DNA of 64,000 bases from Victivallales bacterium (lineage in GTDB: Bacteria > Verrucomicrobiota > Lentisphaeria > Oligosphaerales > Oligosphaeraceae): assembly GCA_017554445.1 (NCBI GenBank), contig JAFZIJ010000226.1:1-64000 (forward strand), in the 5' to 3' direction. The first letter of the stretch is position 1. Each line of letters starts with the position of its first letter. This document shows, one piece after another, positions 36,290 through 44,865 of this stretch. A program made the translations under genes and the position numbers. The notes below the pieces were generated by a model. The model saw nothing but the letters and a program-made list of their open reading frames with translations. It was not told where the DNA came from and did no database searches.

Positions 36290-37420
36290 CTAGACAGGCT
36301 TGGATTCACCGACGAGCCGTCTCAGCCAGGAGGTCGGCGTGACGAGTTTGCCCGCGATGATGTCGTCTTCCGTGATGCGATGCATGAAGACGTAGCCGCC
36401 TGCACGTCTCGCAAAATCGTGGATGATGTAGATGGAACCGTCTTCGGCCTGCTTGCCATCCGGATAGGCGACATCATGATCGACGGGATCCAATGTCAAT
36501 GCGTAAGGCCACGTCTTGCCGTCGTCTTTTGACAGCCAGGCGGTCATCTTCGCGCGCGCTGTATCGCTGTCGTTGTTGACAAGCAGGAGGTTGCCCGACT
36601 GGAGACGGCGGACGAAGAAGCGCGAATCAGGCCCTTTGATGTCGGAAAGAACAGGCTTCGACCATGTGAAGCCTTTGTCGTACGAGCGGCTGATGGCGAC
36701 GCCTTTGTGGACGCGCATATAGCAGACGAGACTGCCGTCGTTGTGTTCGACGTAGATATGTTCGTCAAATGTCGCGGTCGCGCCGCCCTCGATGTGATGC
36801 ATATCGACGAAACCACGATATTGGAACGACTTGCCTTCATCCGTCGAAACAACCATCCATGCGCCCTGCACGACGTTTAACGACTCATGCTTGCGGTATT
36901 TGTCACCTGTCCAGACAGAGCATGGGAAGGCCCATGTGCCATCCGAAAGGACGGTCGGTTTGTCCATCATGACGCCGTTGGAAATGCGGCGCGGCGGTGT
37001 GAAACGGAAGGCTGCGGGATCGTCATCCGGATTTTCGAGTTCGGAAATCCATGTTCCAACTATGCCGTCCCAAACATCCCAACTGCCGCTTTCGCCGCCA
37101 CAGCCCTGCCCCCAAATCCAGAAGAATTTGCCGTTCGGAGCGATCCACAAATTGGAATCAAAGGCGCGGACATCCGGATGCGGCGGATCGACGACGGCGA
37201 CGGCGTCCGACCATGTCTTGCCGTCGTCATCGCTGACGACCATCATGACATAGTTGTCGCGACATTCCGTCGTGCCGCCTGCATACCAGACGGCGAAGAG
37301 ACGTCCTTTGGCAGTACGTTCCATGCTTGGGATGCCCTGATGAGTGCGGAGTTTAGCGGCGGCATGCGGGCCGGGCTTCGTGACGGGAACTGGATCTAGT
37401 GAGGCGTAGGTGAAATTCAT
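36290..37420 (-). CDS. sialidase-fold (BNR/Asp-box) protein
   Basis: A 376-residue beta-propeller protein with at least four Asp-boxes (SDDDGKTW, STDEGKSF, SYDKGFTW, SKDDGKTW) and an early Arg in PSMERTAKGRLF. It fits the exo-alpha-sialidase/BNR superfamily. No signal peptide is visible, and sialidase specificity is not proven. The ATG is preceded not by a ribosome site but by a tandem array of CCAGAATAT units (37421-37456). Its TAG stop lies in a CCTAGACAGG resembling the CTAG arrays elsewhere. Confidence 0.7.
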   Translation of the reverse strand: MNFTYASLDPVPVTKPGPHAAAKLRTHQGIPSMERTAKGRLFAVWYAGGTTECRDNYVMMVVSDDDGKTWSDAVAVVDPPHPDVRAFDSNLWIAPNGKFFWIWGQGCGGESGSWDVWDGIVGTWISELENPDDDPAAFRFTPPRRISNGVMMDKPTVLSDGTWAFPCSVWTGDKYRKHESLNVVQGAWMVVSTDEGKSFQYRGFVDMHHIEGGATATFDEHIYVEHNDGSLVCYMRVHKGVAISRSYDKGFTWSKPVLSDIKGPDSRFFVRRLQSGNLLLVNNDSDTARAKMTAWLSKDDGKTWPYALTLDPVDHDVAYPDGKQAEDGSIYIIHDFARRAGGYVFMHRITEDDIIAGKLVTPTSWLRRLVGESKPV

Positions 37421-37456
37421 TCTGGATATTCTGGATATTCTGGATGATCTGGAATT
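37421..37456. repeat. four tandem 9-bp units upstream of the sialidase-fold gene
   Basis: TCTGGATAT is repeated (two exact, two diverged units) directly upstream of the minus-strand start at 37420, in the place where a ribosome site would normally be. Confidence 0.8.
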
Positions 37457-37458
37457 TG

Positions 37459-37489
37459 TTTTAAGCTTTAAGCTTTTAGCTTTTAGCCC
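37459..37489. repeat. 7-bp GCTTTTA/GCTTTAA array at a gene end
   Basis: TTTTAAGCTTTAAGCTTTTAGCTTTTAGCC lies at the 3' end of the esterase gene, whose TAA stop (37485-37483) is within it. The same heptamer family occurs at 44812-44831, 48298-48328 and 48360-48390. Confidence 0.75.
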
Positions 37490-38244
37490 TTGGCAATGCC
37501 AAGGTTTTTGGCGTGGAATTCAAGGGCTTCGCGGATGTGGGTATCCCAGAAGTCCCAATTGTGGTTGCCCGGATATTCATTGTATTCATGCTCGATGCCG
37601 AGCTTCTTGAGGAAGGCGGAATACTCGCGAGCCTGCGGGAGAAGCCAATCTTCAGTACCATGGTCGATTTTGATTTTCGGAACGAGACCCGTCTTCAGGC
37701 AGTTTTCCGTGGCGGTGAAGAGGTCGAACGGACCGCCTGTATCCTTTTCACCGACTATGGCCCTGTATTCCGCTTCACGGCTTGGTGTGCTGAAATCGTA
37801 TTTCACATGGCCATACGTCAGGCAGCCCGAATGGCAGTTGACGGAGCAATAGCGGCCCGGATTGCCCATGGCGAGACGCAATGCACCATAGCCACCCATG
37901 GAGAGACCGCCGACGGCGCGGCCTGCGCAATCCGTGCGGGCATGGAAGGTTTTTTCGATGAAATCGGGCACTTCCTGAGCGATGTGTTCGCCCCATTTCG
38001 GGCCTTGGGCGTGGTCGGTATAGAAACCGCGACCGCCATCGGGCATGACGACGATGAGCGGAAGACCCGCGACATAGCATTCAATGCGTGTACGGCGCAT
38101 CCAGATCGTATGGTCGTCGGAAAGGCCATGGAGAAGATAGAAGACAGGATACGGGCCTTTGACATCCGTGTCAGGCAGAAGGACCCATGTGTTGACGGCT
38201 TTTCCAAGAACGTTGCTGAACCAGTGCAAATCGCAGAATGACAT
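37483..38244 (-). CDS. esterase (esterase D/feruloyl-esterase-like alpha/beta hydrolase)
   Basis: A 253-residue cytoplasmic esterase. The nucleophile elbow GGLSMGGYG puts Ser at 115, with FYLLHGLSDDHTIW forming the oxyanion region and the His in YPGNHNWDFW. It belongs to the putative-esterase family that includes S-formylglutathione hydrolases, acyltransferases and acetylxylan/feruloyl esterases. The start at 38244 follows GGAGCGCC; the longer ORF is rejected. It is 62 bases upstream of the sialidase-fold gene on the same strand. Confidence 0.8.
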   Translation of the reverse strand: MSFCDLHWFSNVLGKAVNTWVLLPDTDVKGPYPVFYLLHGLSDDHTIWMRRTRIECYVAGLPLIVVMPDGGRGFYTDHAQGPKWGEHIAQEVPDFIEKTFHARTDCAGRAVGGLSMGGYGALRLAMGNPGRYCSVNCHSGCLTYGHVKYDFSTPSREAEYRAIVGEKDTGGPFDLFTATENCLKTGLVPKIKIDHGTEDWLLPQAREYSAFLKKLGIEHEYNEYPGNHNWDFWDTHIREALEFHAKNLGIAKG

Positions 38245-38360
38245 GATGGCGCTCCATAATTTTATTGGTTGAATCGCTTGCGAAAGACAAAGTTTGGGAT
38301 AATCTAGAATATGAACAAAAGTTTTCAACAAAATCACACAATGTTTTAAGGAGAAAACCG

Positions 38361-39233
38361 ATGAAGATCATTGACGCACACAATCATCCAGACTGGCATG
38401 GGCATAATCTTGAACGTTTTATCGCCAACATGGATCAATACGGCATTTCCAAGACGTGGCTTTTCAGTTGGGAATGCGAACGGAACGAATATTCGGAAGG
38501 GACGGAGACCGTGATTCCCGCGCCCGTTTTGGGCTCGATGACGGGGCCGATTCCATTTACACGCTGCCTGTCCTATGTGGAACGCAATCCCGAACGTTTC
38601 ATTCTCGGCTACGCTCCCGACGCGCGCGATCCGCAGGCCTCCCGCAAACTGAAGGCCGCCCATGACATCTATGGCGCAAAGTGCTGCGGCGAAGTCAAAT
38701 GCCGCGTCATGTACGACAATCCGGACTGCCTGCGGCTGTTCCGTACGGCAGGCGATCTTGGCATGCCCGTCACGCTTCATTTTGACTACGACTTCCAGCC
38801 GACGTTGAACCATCCGCGTACGGAATGGTGGGGCGGCACCATCGACACGCTCGAAAATGTGCTTAAGGCATGTCCAGACACGACGTTTTTAGGCCATGCT
38901 CCAGGCTTCTGGGTGCATATTTCCGATGATGACATCTGGAAGACGGCCCGTTATCCGAAACCCGGAACGCCCGTCGTACGCGAAGGACGCATTCCAAAAC
39001 TGTTGCGAAAATATCCGAATCTGTATTGCGACATTTCGGCCGGTTCCGGTAATCTTGCCTTGAGCCGCGATCCCGAATACGCCGTTGAGTTTCTGACCGA
39101 ATTCCAAGACCGTATCTGCTATGCGCGAGACTACTTCGACAACGTCCACCAGACGTTCTTGAATTCTCTGAATCTGCCGCAGGAAATTCTGCAAAAAATC
39201 TATGCTGGCAATGCGGAGAAGCTAGTACATTAG
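38361..39233 (+). CDS. amidohydrolase family 2 (TIM-barrel) protein
   Basis: A 290-residue metal-dependent hydrolase or decarboxylase. The N-terminal DAHNHPD gives the HxH-type metal site, LHFDYDF and LGHAPGF supply later His ligands, and RICYARDYFDN near the end is typical of the ACMSD/amidohydrolase-2 group (GTDYP in relatives). The substrate is unknown. AAGGAG precedes the ATG at 38361. The stop runs straight into a CTAG-rich array. Confidence 0.75.
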   Translation: MKIIDAHNHPDWHGHNLERFIANMDQYGISKTWLFSWECERNEYSEGTETVIPAPVLGSMTGPIPFTRCLSYVERNPERFILGYAPDARDPQASRKLKAAHDIYGAKCCGEVKCRVMYDNPDCLRLFRTAGDLGMPVTLHFDYDFQPTLNHPRTEWWGGTIDTLENVLKACPDTTFLGHAPGFWVHISDDDIWKTARYPKPGTPVVREGRIPKLLRKYPNLYCDISAGSGNLALSRDPEYAVEFLTEFQDRICYARDYFDNVHQTFLNSLNLPQEILQKIYAGNAEKLVH

Positions 39234-39283
39234 ATTTCTAGATTTCTAGACTTCTAGGCTTCTAGATTTCTGGAAACCTCTAG
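39229..39283. repeat. CTAG-rich tandem array between convergent genes
   Basis: TAGATTTCTAGATTTCTAGACTTCTAGGCTTCTAGATTTC and flanks consist of 8-9-bp units of the same type as 21362-21425 in the opposite orientation. It contains the TAG stop of the ABC-F gene (39256-39254) and encodes its last residues. Confidence 0.75.
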
Positions 39284-40786
39284 AAACACGTCTTTTCCGT
39301 TATCCGCTGGTGTCAACCGCCAGCGGATATCCACCAGTTGGCGGAGGAAGTGTTCGTCATGGCTGACGAGCAGGAGAGCGCATGGGCAGTCGGCGAGAGC
39401 GTCTTCCAGACATTGAATGGAAGGAAGATCCATGTGGTTCGTCGGCTCGTCCATGATGATGAGATGCGGGCCGCGATTGACGCCGAGCGCGAGTAGAATT
39501 TTACGGATTTCGCCCGGGCTGGACTGTTCGCTTTCGAGCAGACGGCCCGGACGAGAGCCAAGTTCGCTAACGCTTGTCATGACGCGTCCAAGCTGTTCTT
39601 TCGGAAGGCGTGAAACATCCGCGAGAATGTCGCGCGATTCGGCGGCGGAGATTTCTTGCGGAATGTAGATGAGCCGTTCTTCAGGCACGTTGACATGTTT
39701 CAGCAGTTCACGAATCAGCGTCGATTTGCCGAAGCCGTTTGGTCCTGTGAGCGCGACGCGATCCGTCGCGCCAAGCGTCAGTTCAGGGAAATGGAGCGTG
39801 CGGCCACCGCCGAGCGGAAGTTCGCCGGCGGCGATTTTCAGGACGTGGTTGCGCGTTGAACAGCCGTTGTCCTCAAGCCAGAATCCCATCTTGTATTCCT
39901 TGCGAATATTGAGGCCGTTACGTGAATCATCAAGCTTCTGCGCACGTTTGTTGAGCGCGGCGCCTTGTTTCATGCCCCATTCGTCTTTGTTCGACAGCTT
40001 GGCGAGACGCCGTTGGAAACGGCCGTCGTGGTCGTGCAAAGGAGCGATTTTATTGCGGTCGTTCTTGTGGGCGGCGGCGCGTTGCTGAGCGGCTTCACGG
40101 CTCTGTTGCGCGGCTTCGCGGAGGCGTCTGGCGGCACCGCTGGCCTGATCGTACTTTTCGCGGGCGTCCGCCTGTTCACGACGGTCTTCCTCCATGCCGA
40201 CGGTCACGCCGCCTGAACGCATGACGGCGTTCGGCGGGAAGATGAACAGGCATTGGCGGCAGAGCGCGTCCAAGAGTTCGCGATCATGGCTGACAAGCAG
40301 ACCGACGCCACGGAATTGGCGGAGGCTGTCGATTAGCAAACGCCGCGCATCCGCGTCGATATGATTCGTCGGTTCATCCAACGCAAGTAGTTCAGGCTGT
40401 TTCCACAAGGCGACGGCGATTTGCGAACGTTTCCGTTCGCCATGGCTGAGCGTATCCCAACGGTCATGCCAATCCAATGAAATGTTAAGCTTGCGGCGCC
40501 ATTCATCCGCCTCGAAGTCGTCGGATTCCAGAAACTCATGCCAATCTTCCGGCGGATCATCCGTCCGTTGAAGAACATAGACGGAGGAGCCAAGCTGATG
40601 GATAGTTCCGCTTGTCGGTTCCAATTCGCCAGAAGCGAGGCGAAGCAACGTGGATTTTCCGCTACCGTTCGCGCCGACGATACCCGTCCAACCAGGCATG
40701 AAATGCGCATTGACGTTCTCCAACAGCGGATTCAGCATGCTTGGATAGGTGAAAGAGACGTTTTCAAATCGTAGAAACTGGCGCAT
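39254..40786 (-). CDS. ABC-F family ATPase
   Basis: A 510-residue soluble protein with two ABC domains and no membrane segments: Walker A GANGSGKSTLL and GPNGFGKSTLI, signatures LSHGERKRS and SSPGEIRKI, and Walker B ALDEPTNHID and IMDEPTNHMD. A long charged interdomain linker separates them. ABC-F proteins act on the ribosome, in translation rescue or antibiotic protection; which applies is unclear. The second signature is atypical (SPGE for SGGE). The C-terminal residues are encoded in the CTAG array. Confidence 0.9.
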   Translation of the reverse strand: MRQFLRFENVSFTYPSMLNPLLENVNAHFMPGWTGIVGANGSGKSTLLRLASGELEPTSGTIHQLGSSVYVLQRTDDPPEDWHEFLESDDFEADEWRRKLNISLDWHDRWDTLSHGERKRSQIAVALWKQPELLALDEPTNHIDADARRLLIDSLRQFRGVGLLVSHDRELLDALCRQCLFIFPPNAVMRSGGVTVGMEEDRREQADAREKYDQASGAARRLREAAQQSREAAQQRAAAHKNDRNKIAPLHDHDGRFQRRLAKLSNKDEWGMKQGAALNKRAQKLDDSRNGLNIRKEYKMGFWLEDNGCSTRNHVLKIAAGELPLGGGRTLHFPELTLGATDRVALTGPNGFGKSTLIRELLKHVNVPEERLIYIPQEISAAESRDILADVSRLPKEQLGRVMTSVSELGSRPGRLLESEQSSPGEIRKILLALGVNRGPHLIIMDEPTNHMDLPSIQCLEDALADCPCALLLVSHDEHFLRQLVDIRWRLTPADNGKDVFLEVSRNLEA

Positions 40787-40811
40787 AATCCCTCTTTTTT
40801 TATATGCCCAA

Positions 40812-40841
40812 CTGGCTTTTCAGATGACCATACAATATAAT
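40812..40841 (+). promoter_or_regulatory. possible promoter of the large secreted-protein gene
   Basis: CTGGCT (40812-40817) and TATAAT (40836-40841) are 18 bases apart. The -35 is weak but the -10 is perfect and the spacer matches the TTGGCA-18-TATAAT promoter at 53167. Confidence 0.4.
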
Positions 40842-40899
40842 ATGGAAATCCATTAATGTATAATCATACCAAATTACCAATTTCCACAAGGAGATGTTC

Positions 40900-43800
40900 A
40901 TGAGACATATGATGCCATTGGCGTTCATGCTACTGACCAGTGCGTGCATCAGCGCACAACCCGTCGGCAAACGGCCGTACGAAATGGACTGGGCGAACCG
41001 CAAGGAGGACGACCATCCGCAATTCGAAGATTTCGAGGCAGATGCGACTTGGCGGACGGAAGGCGACGGAGCTGTCGCAACCGCTGAACGGACACGTGAG
41101 CAACAGCTTTTCGGCGATTACGTATTGAAACTGGCGTATCGCGCAGATGGTCAAGGCACAAAAACGGTTACCGTTCGTCCGCCCGTGAAAAAGGAAGTTC
41201 CAGCGGATTTCGACGCCGTCGGCCTGTGGGTTTACGGCAACAACTGGTATTGGGTTCCAGATGCGGGAACGCCACGCGTGGGCATTTCCGTCTTGTTCAT
41301 GACGCCCGACGGAAAGGAGACGGCTATTTTCCTCTGCACGGTCGGCTGGAAGGAATGGTTCCTCTGCCACAAGCGGTTATCCGTTGCGGAGCAGAAACTT
41401 CTGCATCAGCCTGGCACGGTCTTCTCCGGCATTCGCATCACAAATGCGGGCAATAAAGAAGACCGTTTTCTCTTCTTCGACAGCCTGACGTTGTTTAAAG
41501 AAGAATTCAAACCATTGTCGTTCCCGCCGCGCGCACGGCGCGGCATTCCGCTGTTCCCAGGGCAGGATCCAGGCATCAACACGTTGAAAGACAAGATCTT
41601 GCCGTTCCCGAACCGTGAAGACACGATTCTGCCAGACAGCGCCGTAAACGGTTCAAAAAACGCTGTCGTGCTGAACGGCCAGACGGCTGTTTTCAGCTAT
41701 GACGGAAGTGATGGAAAATTGTCGATCACCTACGAACCGAAGACTGGCAATTGGACGGATTTCACGGCCAAATGGAACAATGAACCACCGTTCAAGCCAT
41801 TGGAAAACGGCGGCGTCCTCTTCCCCGGAAAAGGCGACGGAGAGCTTCCAGACAAGGCGGAACTCAAAGGAATCCAACAGGATGGAAACAAAATCACCAC
41901 GCAGTGGCATGTCGTGAAAGGCGGCGTGGAAGCGGATGTTGCCTACACATTCTCGTTGCGCGGCAAGACGCTGGTCATCGACACAATCGCGAAAGGCGGC
42001 AAGCTTGGCAGCGTTTCCTACGGCGGCGTGACGGGCCTTTCAGACATGAAAGACATACGTATTCCGTACTATTCGTACAGCAGCAGCATCGCACCGGCCG
42101 TCGTCATGGCGAAAACAGGCGAGTCACCGATATTCGTATCCGGCCATACAGATTGGTATCTTTCCAACGCGAGCACTGTTTTGGGCGCGCCAGCCGCCAA
42201 AGCATCAATGGCTTGGGTAAACGGCGGCGTCTCCTACATTCCGAAAACCAACGGTGAACGCAACGACATCTATGAACGTTTCTTTGTGACCATTGGGCCA
42301 AAATTCGAAGAGCATCTGCCGAACATCCCGAATCCGAAATCACCATGGAAACATGTGGCGGGCAAAGTGTTGTGGACATATTGGCCGTCAAGCGTCCGCG
42401 AGAAGGACAAACAGTACTGGTATGCGTATTGGCGGCATGGCCTGCGGCACTGTCTTGTGCGCGACCATGAAAACTGCTGGCGGGACGACGGCGAAAGCTT
42501 CACGTTCCGCATCAAGGCCGCCCCGAAGAAAGGCGGTGACCAAGGCTTCTATGATTATGCGCGCTACATGCAGGACACGCTCGGTTTCGTCTATGGTCCG
42601 TACAACAATTTCACGGATTTCGCGCCTGTGAACGAATATTGGAGCACAGACATGGTGACGCGAACAGCGGACAACCAATTGCAACATGCATGGGCCCGCT
42701 GCTACGCCCCGAAGCCGTTGCGGGCCGTCGAATACTGCGAAAAACTCTCGCCGATCATTCAGGAGAAATTCCATTTCAGCACGGCGTACTGCGATGTCCA
42801 TACATCCGTAACGCCTTGGGGACGTTGCGACTATGATTGGCGCGTACCCGGTGGCGGGACGTTCGCGCAAGTCTTCTACGCTTTCGGCGAAATCATGCTG
42901 TTGCAGAAGAAGGCGTGGGGCGGCCCCGTCTATTCGGAAGGGCCGCATTTCTGCTTCTACAGCGGCTTGACGGACGGCAACTACGCGCAGGATCGCTACT
43001 ATAAGATCGCCGATCGGCCATGGCTTGTCGATTTCGATCTGCGGAAAATCCATGAGCAGGAATGCAATGTCGGCATGGGCGACACAGGCATGTTCCTTGA
43101 CGGAACGAAGGCCAGAGGACGCTACGCGAAGGACTGGCCTGCGCAGGTGGACCGCTTCCTCACGGCGACGGCGGCTTTCGGGCATCCCGGCCATCTCATC
43201 ACCACCGATCCGAAGCACATGCAAATCGCCTTCAGAGGGTATTTCCTGCTCCAGCAGATCCAGTCGCGCTACACGCAGGTTCCCGCCACGAGCATTCGCT
43301 ACACAGACGAAAATGGAAAGCTTTATGATGTCACGGCGGCGTTACTGAACGGTGCCATCAACCGCAGCCAGCTGGTGGTCGATTATGCTGACGGTACGCA
43401 TGTTGTCGCCAACGGCAGCATGGACGACATGATGGACGTCACACATCTTGGCCGTCGTTTCCATTTGGTTCCCAATGCGTTCGAATGCTGGACGGACGAC
43501 GGGTTGAACACTGTCTTCTCCAACATGCAGGACGGTTCTCGTGCAGATTATGTGGATTCAGAAGAATACATTTACATCGACGGCCGTAACAAGTTCCATG
43601 CCTTCCCGAAGGCGGACGGCAGTGGCGCGGCAGTCTGCCGCGTCGATAAAGGCAACTATTGGGAGATTGTGCAATTGAATGGCGCGGACTGCGGCTTCGC
43701 CATTGACGGCGGTGACGCCCATGCATTCGACTACGATTGCAAAGATTTGGGACCAGCCAAGTTGCGCCGTTGCCGTGGATTGCTTTACGTTGAACCCGTT

Positions 43801-44802
43801 GAAGGCGCGTTCAGCTATCGTATCGACCGGACGTTCAGCACGCGGGAGACGCGTCTAACGTCAGACAAATATCTGATTGCAACTGGCGAAGACGTCGTCA
43901 TCCAGACGCCGGAAGGACCTGTCACAAAGCAATTCAGCGGAAAGCCCGGCGAACGCGTTTGGTTCAAACACGGCAATGATGAAATTTGCTTTGTCATTGC
44001 CAATCTGCTGGATGTCACGGCATCTTTGGACGGCGACCATCTGGTCTGCCATCTGCGCAATCCCTTTCCACATGACGTTAACGCCACGGCTACATTCAAT
44101 CTGACGAATGAAGAGAAACCAGTCGTTGTCGCTGCAAAGTCCTCGGCTGACATGAGTTTTAAACTTCCAGAACCCACGGAGGAAGGCAAGAAAACATTGA
44201 CCGTGACGTTCCGTTCAGGCAAAGTGGAATATGTCTGGAATGGTACGCTTGCCTGCGATCTTGTGCATAAAATCGTCTATGACGGCTTCATGAAAGACTT
44301 CAAGCCAGGCGCAAGAGTCCGTATCGCAGGCGGCGGCGAAGAGGAGGCTTTCGACATGACGGAAGTTGGCGCGCATTGCGAAGTGGCTGGCATGTCCTGT
44401 GGTGGCGTGTACAAAGACGCATTCTTCATGCATCCGCCATGGCAGAAAGGCAAGACCGGTTGCGCGTATGCGCGCGTCGAGACGACATTGCCCGATGAAG
44501 ACGAGCTTGTCTTCCAGGCATCGCTAGGCAAGCGTGACAGGACAGATATCGGCGACGGCATCCATTTCATGTTCTTCGTCGCAGCGGAAGGCCAGCCGGA
44601 AACATTGGTTGGCGAAACGACGCTGGCGGAGCACAAATGGATTCCGTTCACGGCGGATCTTTCCAAATGGCGCGGCAAGAAAGTGACCATGCGGCTTGTG
44701 TCAGACGTCGGTCCGACAGGCAATTCGACGGGCGACCACGCCGCCTGGGCTGATCTTATCATTCGCAAGAAAGATAAAGTTCTAGCCTATCGGCTAGAAT
44801 AG
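40900..44802 (+). CDS. large secreted protein, probable glycoside hydrolase of unrecognised family
   Basis: A 1300-residue exported protein. The ATG at 40900 lies 6 bases after AAGGAG (an ATG at 40894 is too close). The signal peptide MRHMMPLAFMLLTSACISA could be cut by signal peptidase I or at Cys as a lipoprotein. Residues about 45-200 look like a beta-sandwich carbohydrate-binding domain (DAVGLWVYGNNWYW). A central region (about 460-860) rich in Trp, Tyr and acidic motifs (YCDVHTSVTPW, SEGPHFCFYSGL) resembles a glycosidase barrel. A C-terminal beta-sandwich (about 1140-1300) ends in WADLIIRK. I cannot name the family. It is followed 63 bases later by the GH32-like gene. Confidence 0.6.
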   Translation: MRHMMPLAFMLLTSACISAQPVGKRPYEMDWANRKEDDHPQFEDFEADATWRTEGDGAVATAERTREQQLFGDYVLKLAYRADGQGTKTVTVRPPVKKEVPADFDAVGLWVYGNNWYWVPDAGTPRVGISVLFMTPDGKETAIFLCTVGWKEWFLCHKRLSVAEQKLLHQPGTVFSGIRITNAGNKEDRFLFFDSLTLFKEEFKPLSFPPRARRGIPLFPGQDPGINTLKDKILPFPNREDTILPDSAVNGSKNAVVLNGQTAVFSYDGSDGKLSITYEPKTGNWTDFTAKWNNEPPFKPLENGGVLFPGKGDGELPDKAELKGIQQDGNKITTQWHVVKGGVEADVAYTFSLRGKTLVIDTIAKGGKLGSVSYGGVTGLSDMKDIRIPYYSYSSSIAPAVVMAKTGESPIFVSGHTDWYLSNASTVLGAPAAKASMAWVNGGVSYIPKTNGERNDIYERFFVTIGPKFEEHLPNIPNPKSPWKHVAGKVLWTYWPSSVREKDKQYWYAYWRHGLRHCLVRDHENCWRDDGESFTFRIKAAPKKGGDQGFYDYARYMQDTLGFVYGPYNNFTDFAPVNEYWSTDMVTRTADNQLQHAWARCYAPKPLRAVEYCEKLSPIIQEKFHFSTAYCDVHTSVTPWGRCDYDWRVPGGGTFAQVFYAFGEIMLLQKKAWGGPVYSEGPHFCFYSGLTDGNYAQDRYYKIADRPWLVDFDLRKIHEQECNVGMGDTGMFLDGTKARGRYAKDWPAQVDRFLTATAAFGHPGHLITTDPKHMQIAFRGYFLLQQIQSRYTQVPATSIRYTDENGKLYDVTAALLNGAINRSQLVVDYADGTHVVANGSMDDMMDVTHLGRRFHLVPNAFECWTDDGLNTVFSNMQDGSRADYVDSEEYIYIDGRNKFHAFPKADGSGAAVCRVDKGNYWEIVQLNGADCGFAIDGGDAHAFDYDCKDLGPAKLRRCRGLLYVEPVEGAFSYRIDRTFSTRETRLTSDKYLIATGEDVVIQTPEGPVTKQFSGKPGERVWFKHGNDEICFVIANLLDVTASLDGDHLVCHLRNPFPHDVNATATFNLTNEEKPVVVAAKSSADMSFKLPEPTEEGKKTLTVTFRSGKVEYVWNGTLACDLVHKIVYDGFMKDFKPGARVRIAGGGEEEAFDMTEVGAHCEVAGMSCGGVYKDAFFMHPPWQKGKTGCAYARVETTLPDEDELVFQASLGKRDRTDIGDGIHFMFFVAAEGQPETLVGETTLAEHKWIPFTADLSKWRGKKVTMRLVSDVGPTGNSTGDHAAWADLIIRKKDKVLAYRLE

Positions 44803-44811
44803 CTAAAGGCT

Positions 44812-44831
44812 TAAAGCTTAAAGCTTAAAGC
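44812..44831. repeat. 7-bp GCTTAAA array
   Basis: Three exact GCTTAAA units, flanked by GCTAAAG and GCAAAAT variants, lie between the large secreted-protein gene and the GH32-like gene. Confidence 0.75.
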
Positions 44832-44865
44832 AAAATGCAGAAGCAATATTTTTTGAGGAATTTCC

